A DNA stretch of 64,000 bases, taken from assembly GCF_031877795.1 (NCBI RefSeq), contig NC_133935.1:82365748-82429747 (forward strand), given 5' to 3'. The position numbers and the translations under genes are program-made. A model generated the notes under the pieces. That model ran no database searches, had not been told where the DNA came from, and worked only from the letters and a program-made list of their open reading frames with translations. Below are positions 13,231-23,721 of this stretch, in pieces. Within the stretch, counting starts at the first letter, position 1, and each line of letters begins with the position of its first letter. Source of the DNA: Strix aluco (Eukaryota; Chordata; Aves; Strigiformes; Strigidae).

Positions 13231-16200
13231 TTGACAGAGGGGACAGAAATAGCTCCTTTCAGCAGGCAGCAACAGCAAGTGCTGTATACATTCAAATCGA
13301 TTCCCATGGCAGAAGCCACCTAAACCAGGAAGAAAGGCCTGAATCAGTGAAACCTGAACCTCAGCAAACCAAGGGAGCCTGTAGACAATGGCACTGAGTG
13401 AGGGCGAGCAAACAATCAGAACCAAAAGGAAGAGAAGGCAGTCTTTCAGGCAGCCAGAAAATTATGTCAGCAGTCTATAATGAAGCAAAGGGCAAACCCT
13501 CCTGCTTGGAGTCCCACTCCCATCCCTGCTTTTAACACATCCCTTCCTCAGTATAATGCAGTATTCCAATATAAAATGGTGGGCTGATGCCACCATTGTG
13601 TACAGGCAAACCTCTGCCTAAATCATCAGTTCTGCAGAAACTGGCTGATACTAAGCTCCTGGAAATGTCTGTGACACGATCAGGCAAGTGATGGACTGAA
13701 AGTAACACCTGAAACACAGTCACCCACAACCTTCATTCTGGGGAAAATAAACAAAAGCAAAACCAGCAGGTAGTATAGCAGCTGAGTACATTTAATCTTA
13801 TAAAATATGTACTTCATGATTCTGGAGAGAATCGCCATCTGCCACCTATTGTTCATAGTCCTATAAACACTTCATATCAAATCAGATATTTTGAGTGATA
13901 TCCTTTGTAATGATTACAGTAGGTTTTAGAAGTGACAAGCCTCAGAGGTTGAACAGGCAATTGTTTGAATTTAATAGACAGGCTTGTATTTGTTCAGATA
14001 CCTGCAGGATCTTCTGAGCCACTCACTCTCAGGTACATGCCTGTGCATAAATGGTTTGTATTTTGAGTGACACAGAAAAAAACAACATTAGCTCATGTGC
14101 CTTAAAAATGATCTGCAAGCAGAAGTGGAAATGCCATACGCCACAGAAAATATGTTGAAATCCTACACACCACAGAAGCTAAGCCAAACCTATAGCACAA
14201 ACACAATTGGAAAGGAACAGTCCAAAACAAGTTTTAAAAATTATTTTAGGACCAACAAACTTCTACTAACTGTTGTCTTTTCAGGTCACAGAACGCATAA
14301 TTCTGTGAAGTCAAAGTTGAGCACTTCAGGGCCACAGCTGTGTCCTTGTGTGAATTTATGTGTTTAGCCCAATGGGCTGCCTTAGGGATAGGCCACCACA
14401 GCAAAATGCTCCAAAACTTTCATGGACTTCCAGTCTACAACTGCCAATTCAAAGCCTGGGTTTTGCTTTTCAAACCTGTGGTTATCCTGGAACCTCGCTC
14501 TGTCAGGGATTACAGCTCTATCAATGACTGGTTGAGGCAGTCGACGGCAAAAGACATATGCAGCAGTACGCGCACAGCCCTGCAGAGCTGAGCGTACTCT
14601 GAAGACTTGGGGAGCGCAGGAAGGAAGAAAGAATCTCAAGATGGAATCTTGAGGGGTCATCAAAATCATTCCCTTGTCCCATTGCAAGACTCAGATCTCA
14701 CAGGGTTGACTCAGCTAGGAAACCCATCGATACAGTACAGTCAGACTGTAAACAGAACTTGCAGACAGACAAATTTATTTCCATGAGATCTTGCAGTTAG
14801 CTCATATAATTCTGCACATATGCTTTGTGTTCTGCTTAATTTTTAAAAATGCTCTTTTATTGAACAGAATGGGTTTCAGAAGCTTCATAGCTAAAAAAAA
14901 CAAAGAGCAAAGCACATTGAGAAATAATTGCTGATGAAAATCTCGTAATTTTTGCAATATGAATTCCTGTATTCCTTTGAAGTCCAGTAGGAAGGATTGC
15001 AATGTTACAGGGAATAGGATACTTTAAAATACTCTCTTCTTTTGACTCTGGCTTTGTAATATAGCTGCCCAATAATGTCATTGGCTATGCTCAGTGCTCA
15101 GCATCTTGATGAGGTATATCCTGAGTGCAGGCTTGAAGAGGTGAAGTGTTAAGTCTGCAGGTGTTCAGTATCTTCGCTCCTATGGCTCCAGTCACAGCTG
15201 TAGGCAGCTACACTATCTCAACTTAAACACAGACCAGGTCATCTTTTGAGGTAACCAGTAAACATTAACAGATATTACCAGTTCGGAATGTAATTTAATG
15301 AAAATATCTAGACCGTATCATAAACGTGATGCCCAACAGAAATCCAAATGTGCCTTACATCTTTCTAGTCCAAGTTCACACTCGGTGAACAAATTTCAGC
15401 TTTCCTGTTTAGAAAGCAGATGGATTTGACAGAGGCAAGTTTCCTACCCCGTAACCCGCACTGCTCATCCTACCTACAAGACATGGAAGATAAATCAGCA
15501 CGTTGGGAATCGCATGAAGCCAAGCAGTATGGGGCTGGCTGGCAGGCTACATAAAGGACTTAGTTTTGAGGGCAGTGTAGATAAAACAGTGGTCAAAGAC
15601 TGGGGAGAACCATGCAGAGATTTGCCTGCTTCCTGGGACACGCTCCTGCAAAGACAGCGGAGACCTAGGCAACGTCTCTTCTACGTTCTTGCAATGCCGT
15701 ACAGAATTTTAAGCATTATAAATAACAATGATTGCATACACTTTCTTAGACTAAGAACTGTAATAAAAAAGAAAGTGTTGGTAGAAACGATATTGCAGGA
15801 TTTTTATGTGGGAGTAGCGATAAAACAAGTATGATATCACTGTCAGCCACTTGGAAAGCTGTGATTTTAGAACTGTTCCACGTCCTAGTTATAGTAGTGC
15901 AACAGGAAACAATGAGCATGTGGGGAAACAAAAATGATGATATATAGTTTGAGAATGTATGAAATAGAGATGAGATGGTTCAGATGAAGTAGAGAGCTCC
16001 CTGTGGAAGACATTTATCTTAACTAATTAGCCATTTTGGGAGGAAACAAATCCCTAGCTGGAAGAAAGCTAAGTATGTTTTTATATTCCAACACCTAAAA
16101 TTTTTAAAAAGACAATTAAGACTTGAAATTGGAAGGAGTCAGATCCAACCAAGTGTCCCTCTTGAGATTTATGGGATACTGACAGGCTAGTTAATCACAA

Positions 16201-17440
16201 TTACTTTCTGAAATGTATTGCAAAACCATAAATAATTTCTCTTTTCTGTTCCTCTGCACTAGGAGAGGAAACATTTAGACAAAAGCGATCCGAGCTGCTA
16301 TGTCTTACTGCCTTTAGCCATTTTCTCCCACATGAAATGAATGTCATATGCAACCGTGTTCAGACACGGCTATGTAGATTTCCTAGATTTTCAGAAGCAG
16401 TGAGGTGTGCTGGCATGGGTATTTCCTATGTCAGGGTTGATACTTCCAGTTTTTCCAGAAGTAACACTATTCAGGCTATTTTTCATCTAAAAAGAGAACT
16501 CTGAGGACAGAAAGTGTATTAAAAATGGAAATATCTGTGGTGAAGATTTACTGATCTCTGGCTAACCAGTCAATAATTATTCAACTCATCTAATCTACCC
16601 TGAAATAATAGAGCAGTGCTTTCTACAAATTGTCACAGAATGTTTTTGTGTTACAAGATTTCGTAAAAATATCAGGAGTCGAGGGCCCCACAACTCATAG
16701 TGCAAGTTGTCTGGAACTGCTTATTTTAAAGAGTTTATCTTTAGTAGATTATGCTAAATACCTTGGTTACTATTTGAATAGGAAGTATTTAAATATAAGT
16801 ATTACACAAATACAGGATTGTTTAAAATACTCCAAACATTTATTGAACATTGCTCTCTCTTCGTATCATTACTGGTTGTCTTTTGGTAGTACATTTTAAC
16901 TACTGTTTATTTTAATCTTGCTTCTAATGTAACATCATATTTTACTGCTACTCCAAATTCCCTCTTAACCACAATGGTTTTCTTTTTAAACCAGAGTTGA
17001 CCCTTCTGGTCTTGACACTGCTGTGGCATTTGAGATGTCTCGTAGTCTCAAGCAGCTGTTTTTTTGCATTTCTATGCTTCCTCCCTTCCAGTTTTGTTTG
17101 TAACTTGGTTTACTGCCCCATGCAAAGCACAGGGATGTATATGCACAAGTAATTTGCAGAGGGAGTGGGAGCACTCTGCTTCAGGAAGAGGTAGGGCTGG
17201 GATCAAAGTCATCCCTCTTGTGATGTGTGCACGATGCCAGGAGAGCTGGAATGGGCAACCCAGCCTATCCCGCCGGATGCATTTTCACACACAAGCCTGC
17301 GACGTTTACCTGTACTTCAATCCTCCAATACCCAATGCTGGTGGTTTGCCAGAGAAAACCATAAAAGCAGAACGGGCTTTTCGAATCGAGCGTCTCGGTA
17401 GTTCACGCAGCACAGTCTAGCAGCCAAAATAAATCTGAGG
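13231..17440. other. Intergenic DNA upstream of the CpG island
   Basis: No gene is supported. Small scattered CpG-containing patches occur (for example 14520-14600) without island density. Near the right end, CATAAAAG at 17360-17367 is TATA-like and lies about 90 bp before the CpG-rich sequence begins. Confidence 0.5.
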
Positions 17441-17681
17441 AGCATAAGGCCTGTTTTGTGTTCCCCCGCCCCCTTTTTTTCCCCCCGCTCCTGCCAGGTG
17501 CCTCAGTGGCTCCCAGGCGACCGGCCGGGCAGAGGCCTGCGCTGGGTGTTGGTGGGAGCAGGGTTTGGCCCAGGGGCCAAACGTGTGAGTCTTACTGGGC
17601 GCCCATCCCTACGGCTGCTGGTGCAGCCCCGGCCTCGGCGAGGGACGGCTCCCGGCGCTGCCCAGGCCTCGTTACGAGCTG

Positions 17682-17692
17682 AAGATGGCGGC
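17682..17692 (+). promoter_or_regulatory. YY1-type element, copy 1
   Basis: AAGATGGCGGC followed by GGCGGG. This is the established YY1 binding consensus, which in vertebrate CpG promoters usually lies just downstream of the start site in the transcription direction. It lies in the left half of the 66-bp duplicated module. Confidence 0.75.
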
Positions 17693-17813
17693 GGCGGGAG
17701 CGGGGAGCGCGACGAGGTCGGGCACCTCCGCGCCTCGTTGTGAGCCCAAGATGGCGGCGGCGGGTCAGCCCTGTGGGACGGCGACGGGGGAGGGGCGGGG
17801 CGGGTTTCCATAG
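17685..17813 (+). other. Short ORF in probable exon 1 (uORF candidate)
   Basis: The ATG inside the first YY1 element opens a 42-codon frame that starts MAAAGAGSA, passes a second in-frame ATG at 17751 (MAAAGQ) and stops at TAG 17811-17813, well before the splice donor at 17943. The context (AAGATGG, purine at -3 and G at +4) is favourable. If transcription starts upstream of 17685 it would act as an upstream ORF. If it starts between the two ATGs, a 20-codon version remains. Composition is that of the CpG island and no known peptide was recognised, so a translated product is unproven. Confidence 0.35.
17748..17758 (+). promoter_or_regulatory. YY1-type element, copy 2
   Basis: A second AAGATGGCGGC lies exactly 66 bp after the first, with the same GGCGGG continuation and the same GCCTCGTT upstream. 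Both copies are in plus orientation. Confidence 0.75.
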
Positions 17814-17839
17814 CGGCGGCCGCCGGTGTCACACCGGGG

Positions 17840-17849
17840 CACTTCCTGG
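17840..17849 (-). promoter_or_regulatory. ETS-family binding site
   Basis: CACTTCCTGG on the plus strand is CCAGGAAGTG on the reverse, a good match to the ETS/GABP core around GGAA. It lies in the island about 90 bp after the second YY1 element, inside the probable first exon. Confidence 0.55.
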
Positions 17850-20800
17850 TTGGAGGCCGCCGGTCCCGGGGCAGCAAGCAGGGAAGTGCCGCTGGGGAGG
17901 AGGTGGAGGGAGGCCCCGGAAGGAGGAGGAAGCCGAGCAAAGGTACGGGCGAGCTGGGACGTCCGGCCATTGTGCGGCCCCCCGGGGTGGGGGAGCGCCA
18001 CGAGCGCGGCGGGGTGGCCGGCTGGACCCTTCCATTCGCGGGGGGCGGGGGGGGTGCTGAGGGGGGGATGCCGCGCCGGAGCTCTCCATTGAGGCGGGCG
18101 GGGTGGGACCCAGTTCCTAGAGAGCTGAGGGGAGGCGGGCAATACCATTCTCCCCTGGGGGGAGCCCGGGCGGCGCGCACCACCCGCGGGGCTGGGGAGA
18201 TGGAAGAGGCGGGAGCCGGCTCCCGGAGGGTACTGGGGTGCTTCAGACTGTTCCATTCCCAGCGAAGGGGTGTGTGTGTTTGGAGGGTCCTTACGCTTTC
18301 TTCGGGGGGCGGAGGGGGCAGCGTGTGGGGAGCTGTGGGCGGCCGGGGCTGTGCGGGAGGCAGCTGAGCCGAGTGTGTGGGGGAGCCCGAGGGAAGCCCT
18401 GTTGGAGATGTCCCTGGGTCCCATTGTAAGGCTTGAGTGAGGGGTGGCGGCGGCGGGGGGGCCGCCCCGGGGGAAGGCACCCCCAGGCTGGGGGGTGAGG
18501 GGTGCGCTCCCCTCAGGGCGTGGGGGGCTGTGGTGGCCTGGGCCTCTGCGGTCAGAATGGGGCTGAGGCGGTGGAGTGGGGAGGGGGGGGCAGGGCTGTG
18601 GGTCAGACACCCCTTGGGGCCTTCCTGAGGATCCCCCCTTTTCTGTCAAGGTGGGAGGCTGTAATATCAACCCTTGCTGGGAGCAGGGAGGTTTTGGATG
18701 GCTGAACCCTTGTTTTAACGTGACTTTCTGGCACTACTGCTTTGTGTACCTGCTCCCTCCTCTGCCTTTTGTAATACTTCAGGTGGTGAAAAAGCACCAG
18801 GCTGAGCGTCGTGGCCTGTACAGGAGGGTCCACAGCCCTGCGTGCTTCCCACAGGCTGTGCTGCCAACAGACTCCAGTCTCCACAACCCTCTCTTAGTCC
18901 TTGGTCTCTGCTGGGACTGTCAGCAAAAGAGCCAATTATCAGATGTTTTGGGTTCATTCTGTGGCATGGATGGTTGCCTGTAGGAAACCACCGAAGCCTT
19001 TGAACTGCCAGCTGAATGAGAGTCAAGTGGTGACTTAAAACACTGTCACCAAACTCCTGTACCAGTCGTTTGCCCGCATACACTTGAGAATAACTTTCTT
19101 TGTGCTGTTTTGTGTTTGGAGCAGGCAGCTGCACAGAGAGCTGGCTACGAGTGTCGCTAGTTTTTAGCTTTCACTGAATTACAGTGGAATGAAGCACGCG
19201 CGCATCTGCCTTGTTCACAACAAATTTATTTTGTGGAGGATCAGTTCAATTAGAATAAGTCTATTAAATAATTTTTCTCTATGGTTATTTAGCTTGAGGT
19301 GTACCCTGCAATCTAGAGCTGTTGTGTGACAGTCGAAACTCAAACTCGGCTAGGCGTATGTGTATTAAATACGGCAGCCAATCAGCAGTGCCTGAAACTA
19401 AAAGCAATTTGCTTCAGCGCTTTGTAGTGTAAATATTCCTGCTATGAACAAAGAGGAGGGTGTGTCATCGTGCTTGTTTCATTTGTACTTGTATGTGCTT
19501 CCTCATTTGTGGCCAGTCAATGATTCTGTGTAGGTACTTCAGCAGTAGTAGTCATATTTTGTTGTGAATTTTACTTTTGCGTTTTCTTGAGCTGGGACGC
19601 TCAGAAGCTTGGTGCTATATTAGGAATTTTTATTATGTGCTTTTTAATAGCCGTGCTCTTAAGTGACTTTGTTCTGCTTGTTGTTACTGGTTATAACTTT
19701 GAAATTAATTCAACTTGGATGCAGTGTAAAATAAGTATTCAGTAGAACTGCCTTTTAACCAGCTGTTCTTTTGCCCTCTGATTATACAGCATGGAAACCA
19801 ATCATTTTGGACTTAATGTTTTGCCAGCCAGCTATCTATAAAACTTTAAAACATGTGCTTCTGAAATCTCTGTATCTGTTTTCTTTGAGGGGCCATAACA
19901 TTTGGGTTTAAAGAAGAAAGTAAATGACAGTAACATACTGATTTGTGCCAGGCAGGCTCTCTTTAGACTATTTTGTCTTTGTGTGTGTGTGTGTTTAAAC
20001 AGTGCAGTTGCGTGCTGCTCCTGTGATTTCTGGTTCTTGGGAACTGGGGATATAAATTCTTAATGTTAACTCCTTAGCATCTAAGTTAAACAGATACTAC
20101 AATAACATACACGCAGACTAGACCTGAATCTTTAATTGCCAATTTAAAGGAAAATCTTTTCTCTGGATAGAGTCATAGTGCATAGAATTATAATATGCAT
20201 ATATGCAATATAAGGTAATTTACTTGCAATCTGGCTCATATTAATTATCCTGAAACAGAGTATTGGGTAAAAAAAGAGACCTGGCACTAGGTGTGGAAAC
20301 AGATAATTGAATGTATAATTAGTGTGCCTGAATTTGAAGTTGTAAAGAGCTTCTCTCACTTCAGGTATTCCTTTCAAATCTAAGTTAAAATGCTGATAGT
20401 TTCACAACTACTTAAGGTGAATGCCACCAAGGGCTAGTAGATATGTGTTGGTAGAGGAAGTAGGGGATGGAATACAAGGGTTAGCTCTTCAGGAAAAGAG
20501 AAAGATCTAAGGTATGTGTGTGGGGTTTTTTTATAGCCTTTTTAATTGCAAGGGAGAGCATGAAGGATGTCAGATACTAAAAAGACAGTTTTTCCAAGAT
20601 GGTATCTTTCATCAAGACACTTAACAAGTCATATTCTTTCTCTGTTGTGTAATATTTGGTAGTGTTTCTGTGCAGGAGAGAACACTCTAAGCGTTGAAAT
20701 TGTTGACTGAGAGAGCTAAGTGATAACTGTTTAGTTTCTAACACATATCCTTAGGAAAAGTATCAATATTGTAATGCAATAGAAAGTACAGACTTTCTGA

Positions 20801-21978
20801 TACTTGGTAGTATGGACTTTTCCTGACTTTTCAATACTGCTTGCTATTGCTATACTTGAAATTATAGATAAAAGATGAAACTTTCCCATTTTAGGAACTT
20901 AAGCACTTTCAAATAGTCCAAGTAAATGGCCTTCAGCAAAATGATGAAGTTGTGAACAAGGGAAATTTTGTAAAGTACATATACAGTGTTATTACAAAGA
21001 CAAAAACTGAATTTAACCAGAAGTCCATATTGACCAATAAACAGATATTAGCAATAGCTAAGCAAAATATTTAGGCACAGGAGGCAAGATAGGAGTAACA
21101 TTTGGAGTTCAAGTTGCTGTGGTGTACTGAAACATTCACTTTTCATGGTTATGACACATGCTTTTAGGTAGTATGTAGCTGCTATATTCTCCCCTACTTA
21201 TTTCCTTAGTGTTACATGACTAGATTTTTATAAACGATATGGTGCATAATTATGCTATTATTAGCCTTAAGTGGTTTTCAGAACTGATGTTTTGTTTTTA
21301 TCTAATGAACAGCTTTTTCCTGTACATACACACAATAAAATGTCATGTAACTTGATGTCTGTGAGGCAAAGTATTTTTAGTTCGTATTTAGAAAACTAAG
21401 GTGAAACTGTGCCTTTGAAAAATCAAGTTGAATGGGAGACTCCAGTCTTCCAGTTGACTCTGCATATGATTGAAGAACAATTTGGGCCCAAAGGTAGTAG
21501 GAGCTCTGGTCATAAGTGCTTTGGACCTGGGTTAAGGGCCATCTGCGTGACTCATTTGGGGTTCTTAACATAATAACTGTAATTAGCCCAGTAAATAATT
21601 AAATGTCATGTAAGTTATATTTGCTAATTTTGATATGAGTAATCAAAAGGAAGCTGACAAGACTGCAGTTGTAATGATATGTTTTAACCAGACACTTTTT
21701 TTTTTTTTTATTAGGCTGTGTGTGCTTAGATATTTAATTCATCAGCCATTCATAGAGAATTGGCAGACCTGCAGTTCAAACCATTCTTCGGTGATTGCAC
21801 TATCTAATGGCTTTGTGTTCACCTGTGGTTTTTTATAATGTTTGCATATGTATTTCTTCAGCATGATACCATTTTCTTCCCCTATTAAGTCTCTTCCCTG
21901 CATTACTTTTTCAGTGCAAAAGAAGTTGGTTTTAACTTTCAGTCTGCAGTGTTACCAACGGCTTCCTTTTGACAGTTG

Positions 21979-22103
21979 GATTTTTTTGTGGTGTGTGGGT
22001 GGTTTTGGTGGTGGTTTTTTGCTTTGTTGAGGTGTTGTGGGTTTTTTTTTCTGTTTTGGTGGGTGGTTTGTGTTTTGTTTGTTTTTTTTTTTTTTTTTTT
22101 TTT
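21979..22103 (+). repeat. T/G-rich low-complexity tract ending in poly(T)22
   Basis: About 125 bp is almost wholly T and G (GGTGGTTTTGGTGGTGG-like runs) and ends in 22 consecutive T at 22082-22103. The complementary strand is A/C-only, which leaves a long minus-strand frame open by composition. Confidence 0.9.
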
Positions 22104-23692
22104 AAACGAACCAGGTTTTAGCAATGGATACAGGAGCCGCCTTCTGATGTGAATCCAGTCCTATGATAGTTCCTCTACTGCTTTGGCATACGCTGTAAAT
22201 CTGTAAACGTTATGTGAAGTTATACTTTAAGAAAAGTTAGATCACTTCTTTTGTCTTTTTGTTTTATTTTATTTTCTTAAAACATTAAGAGATCTGGGCA
22301 GTTGAGACTGAAATCTGAGTCAGCACAAGGTATTGTCTGGCTGGATTAGCACAGGTGGTCAGGTTCAGCAAGTTCTAATTGGCTCTGAAAAGAGGAAATA
22401 AATTGCATAATATTCCTTAATTTACAGAAACTCCATTTGTGCAGGTATTAGAAGAAAACTCTTTATAGCTTAATCGGTAGGTCTGTTTTTTTCTTTTCAT
22501 CTCAGTTGTGAGGTGAAGTTATTTCCGTTTAACTGTTCTATCAGACTTGTATAAACTTGCTTTTAGCAGCAGGATGGAGATCACATAATAATTTTTCCAA
22601 AATGTACTTGCTGTGCTGTCATTTTTGGAGCTTGTCCTCTATGTTTTGCTTTGGGGAGAGCCAGGCATATTATTAGTGAATCCATATCTGCCCTACTTGG
22701 ATATCTTTTTTTTCATTTTGATTATGAATTGACTGATCTGATGATTTACAGTGGCTAGAAATGGTAACTTTTTCAGGTTTTGTTTCTGAGGAGAAAGTGT
22801 TGGATAGTAAACTTACTTGTAGCTCTTGTGTTTTAAAGAGTATATTGCATCTTCTTGCTAGCTGAGGCTGCTGAAGGAAAGTACCATTTTGATGGTATTT
22901 TCGGTTACTATATCCATATTGTAGTCTTGTACTTTTAACTTCTTAAGAATGTTTGTTATCTTTTGGGAGCAGTTATATTTTATGAACTAGTATATGCATG
23001 CAAGTTTAGAATATGAATGTTTTGAGTTCATAAACTTCAAAATATATCCATAAGCGGTAAAGTTCCTCAGTCATAACAAATACATCCTTGTGTTCCTTTT
23101 TTTAACAAGGAGGATGAAAAGGTAGTAGGAAAGACAGTTTATATGTAAACATTTATTCTAGTTATTTGAAGTTGAAAAAATGATTTGTCTCTTTATTTTC
23201 CTACCATCATCAGGACATGAATACCTCTGAGAAACCTTCTCCAACAAGATACCTTGCTTCAAGACCTGTCTTGGATTATATGCAAAGAAGTTTCCAGTCA
23301 TGAGTGAGTAGATTTCTTTATTTAAGAAAAAAGAAACCCTTAGTTTGCAGTTTAGAAGAAAGGTACTTCTGTAGTGGGTTTTAGAAGGTGGTTCTTCCTC
23401 AAAAATGTTCATACTGAGTTTTGTCTCTTTAGTCCTTTCAAAAATAGCCACAGAAATTTGAGATTTGGCAGAGGCTGTTCTTAATCTGCAAATTTTTGAT
23501 CAGTGTGTGCTCTCTAAGATTTCTGTGTTGATACTCTGGTGTCATTCTCAAGAAGGTGAGTTCTGTAACAAGCTCATATTTTTTTTCCAGTATAAATAAA
23601 ACATGTAACTCTGAGGGGAAAATGTCTTGGGTTTGTTAAGAACTCCAAAATATGTGACTGTCCAGTAAATTAAAATAGCTGGTAAAAATCCA

Positions 23693-23721
23693 ACATAAAA
23701 TGAATGGACTTCATTTTATGT
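23693..23721. repeat. Perfect inverted repeat, 12-bp arms
   Basis: ACATAAAATGAA at 23693-23704 is followed by a 5-nt spacer and its exact reverse complement at 23710-23721. It is an AT-rich intronic hairpin with no known function. The stem is too short for a microRNA precursor. Confidence 0.85.

Larger units (their letters stand above)
17666..17764 (+). repeat. 66-bp-period imperfect duplication carrying YY1 site and ATG
   Basis: The blocks 17666-17698 and 17732-17764 (33 bp each) match at 29 positions. Both run from GCCTCGTT through GAGC to AAGATGGCGGCGGCGGG. The period is 66 bp (22 codons), so the ATGs inside the two YY1 motifs are in the same frame. Confidence 0.85.
17700..17942 (+). other. 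Probable non-coding first exon of a plus-strand gene
   Basis: The 3' edge is a good splice donor, GCAAAG|GTACGG at 17942|17943 (AG before GT, A at +3, G at +5). The 5' edge is unknown. YY1-type elements usually sit close to the start site, so a start between about 17600 and 17750 is plausible. No ATG frame in the exon reaches the donor: the only good ATG frame ends at 17813. The exon is therefore inferred to be 5' UTR, with translation starting in a later exon. I cannot name the gene. Transcript evidence could move both edges. Confidence 0.5.
17450..18650. promoter_or_regulatory. CpG island promoter
   Basis: A sharp change from AT-rich flanks to about 1.2 kb of very GC-rich, CpG-dense DNA. 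It contains GC-box runs (GAGGGGCGGGGCGGG at 17790-17804), an ETS-type site (CACTTCCTGG at 17840-17849, reverse strand CCAGGAAGTG) and two YY1-type elements. The absence of a clear TATA box inside the island fits dispersed initiation, as in ubiquitously expressed genes. The YY1 motif orientation, the splice donor at 17943 and the downstream strand asymmetry all point to plus-strand transcription. Long open frames on both strands here are GC-driven shadows: low in Lys, Ile and Asn, rich in Pro, Gly and Arg, and mutually overlapping. No divergent minus-strand gene could be shown. Confidence 0.9.

Noticed and set aside
17740..18367. Plus-strand open frames across the splice donor at 17943 (Gly/Arg-rich)
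   Set aside because: They need non-ATG starts, read through the predicted donor and are explained by GC composition.
17503..18670. Long open frames (300+ codons) on the minus strand of the CpG island
   Set aside because: They are Pro/Ser/Arg-rich, overlap each other in two frames and coincide exactly with the GC-rich island, where stops are rare. No domain was seen.
21939..22124. Minus-strand Lys/Asn/Thr/His-rich frame
   Set aside because: It is the direct translation of the A/C complement of the T/G low-complexity tract.
23693..23721. MicroRNA precursor
   Set aside because: The stem is only 12 bp with a 5-nt loop, below the length needed for a precursor.
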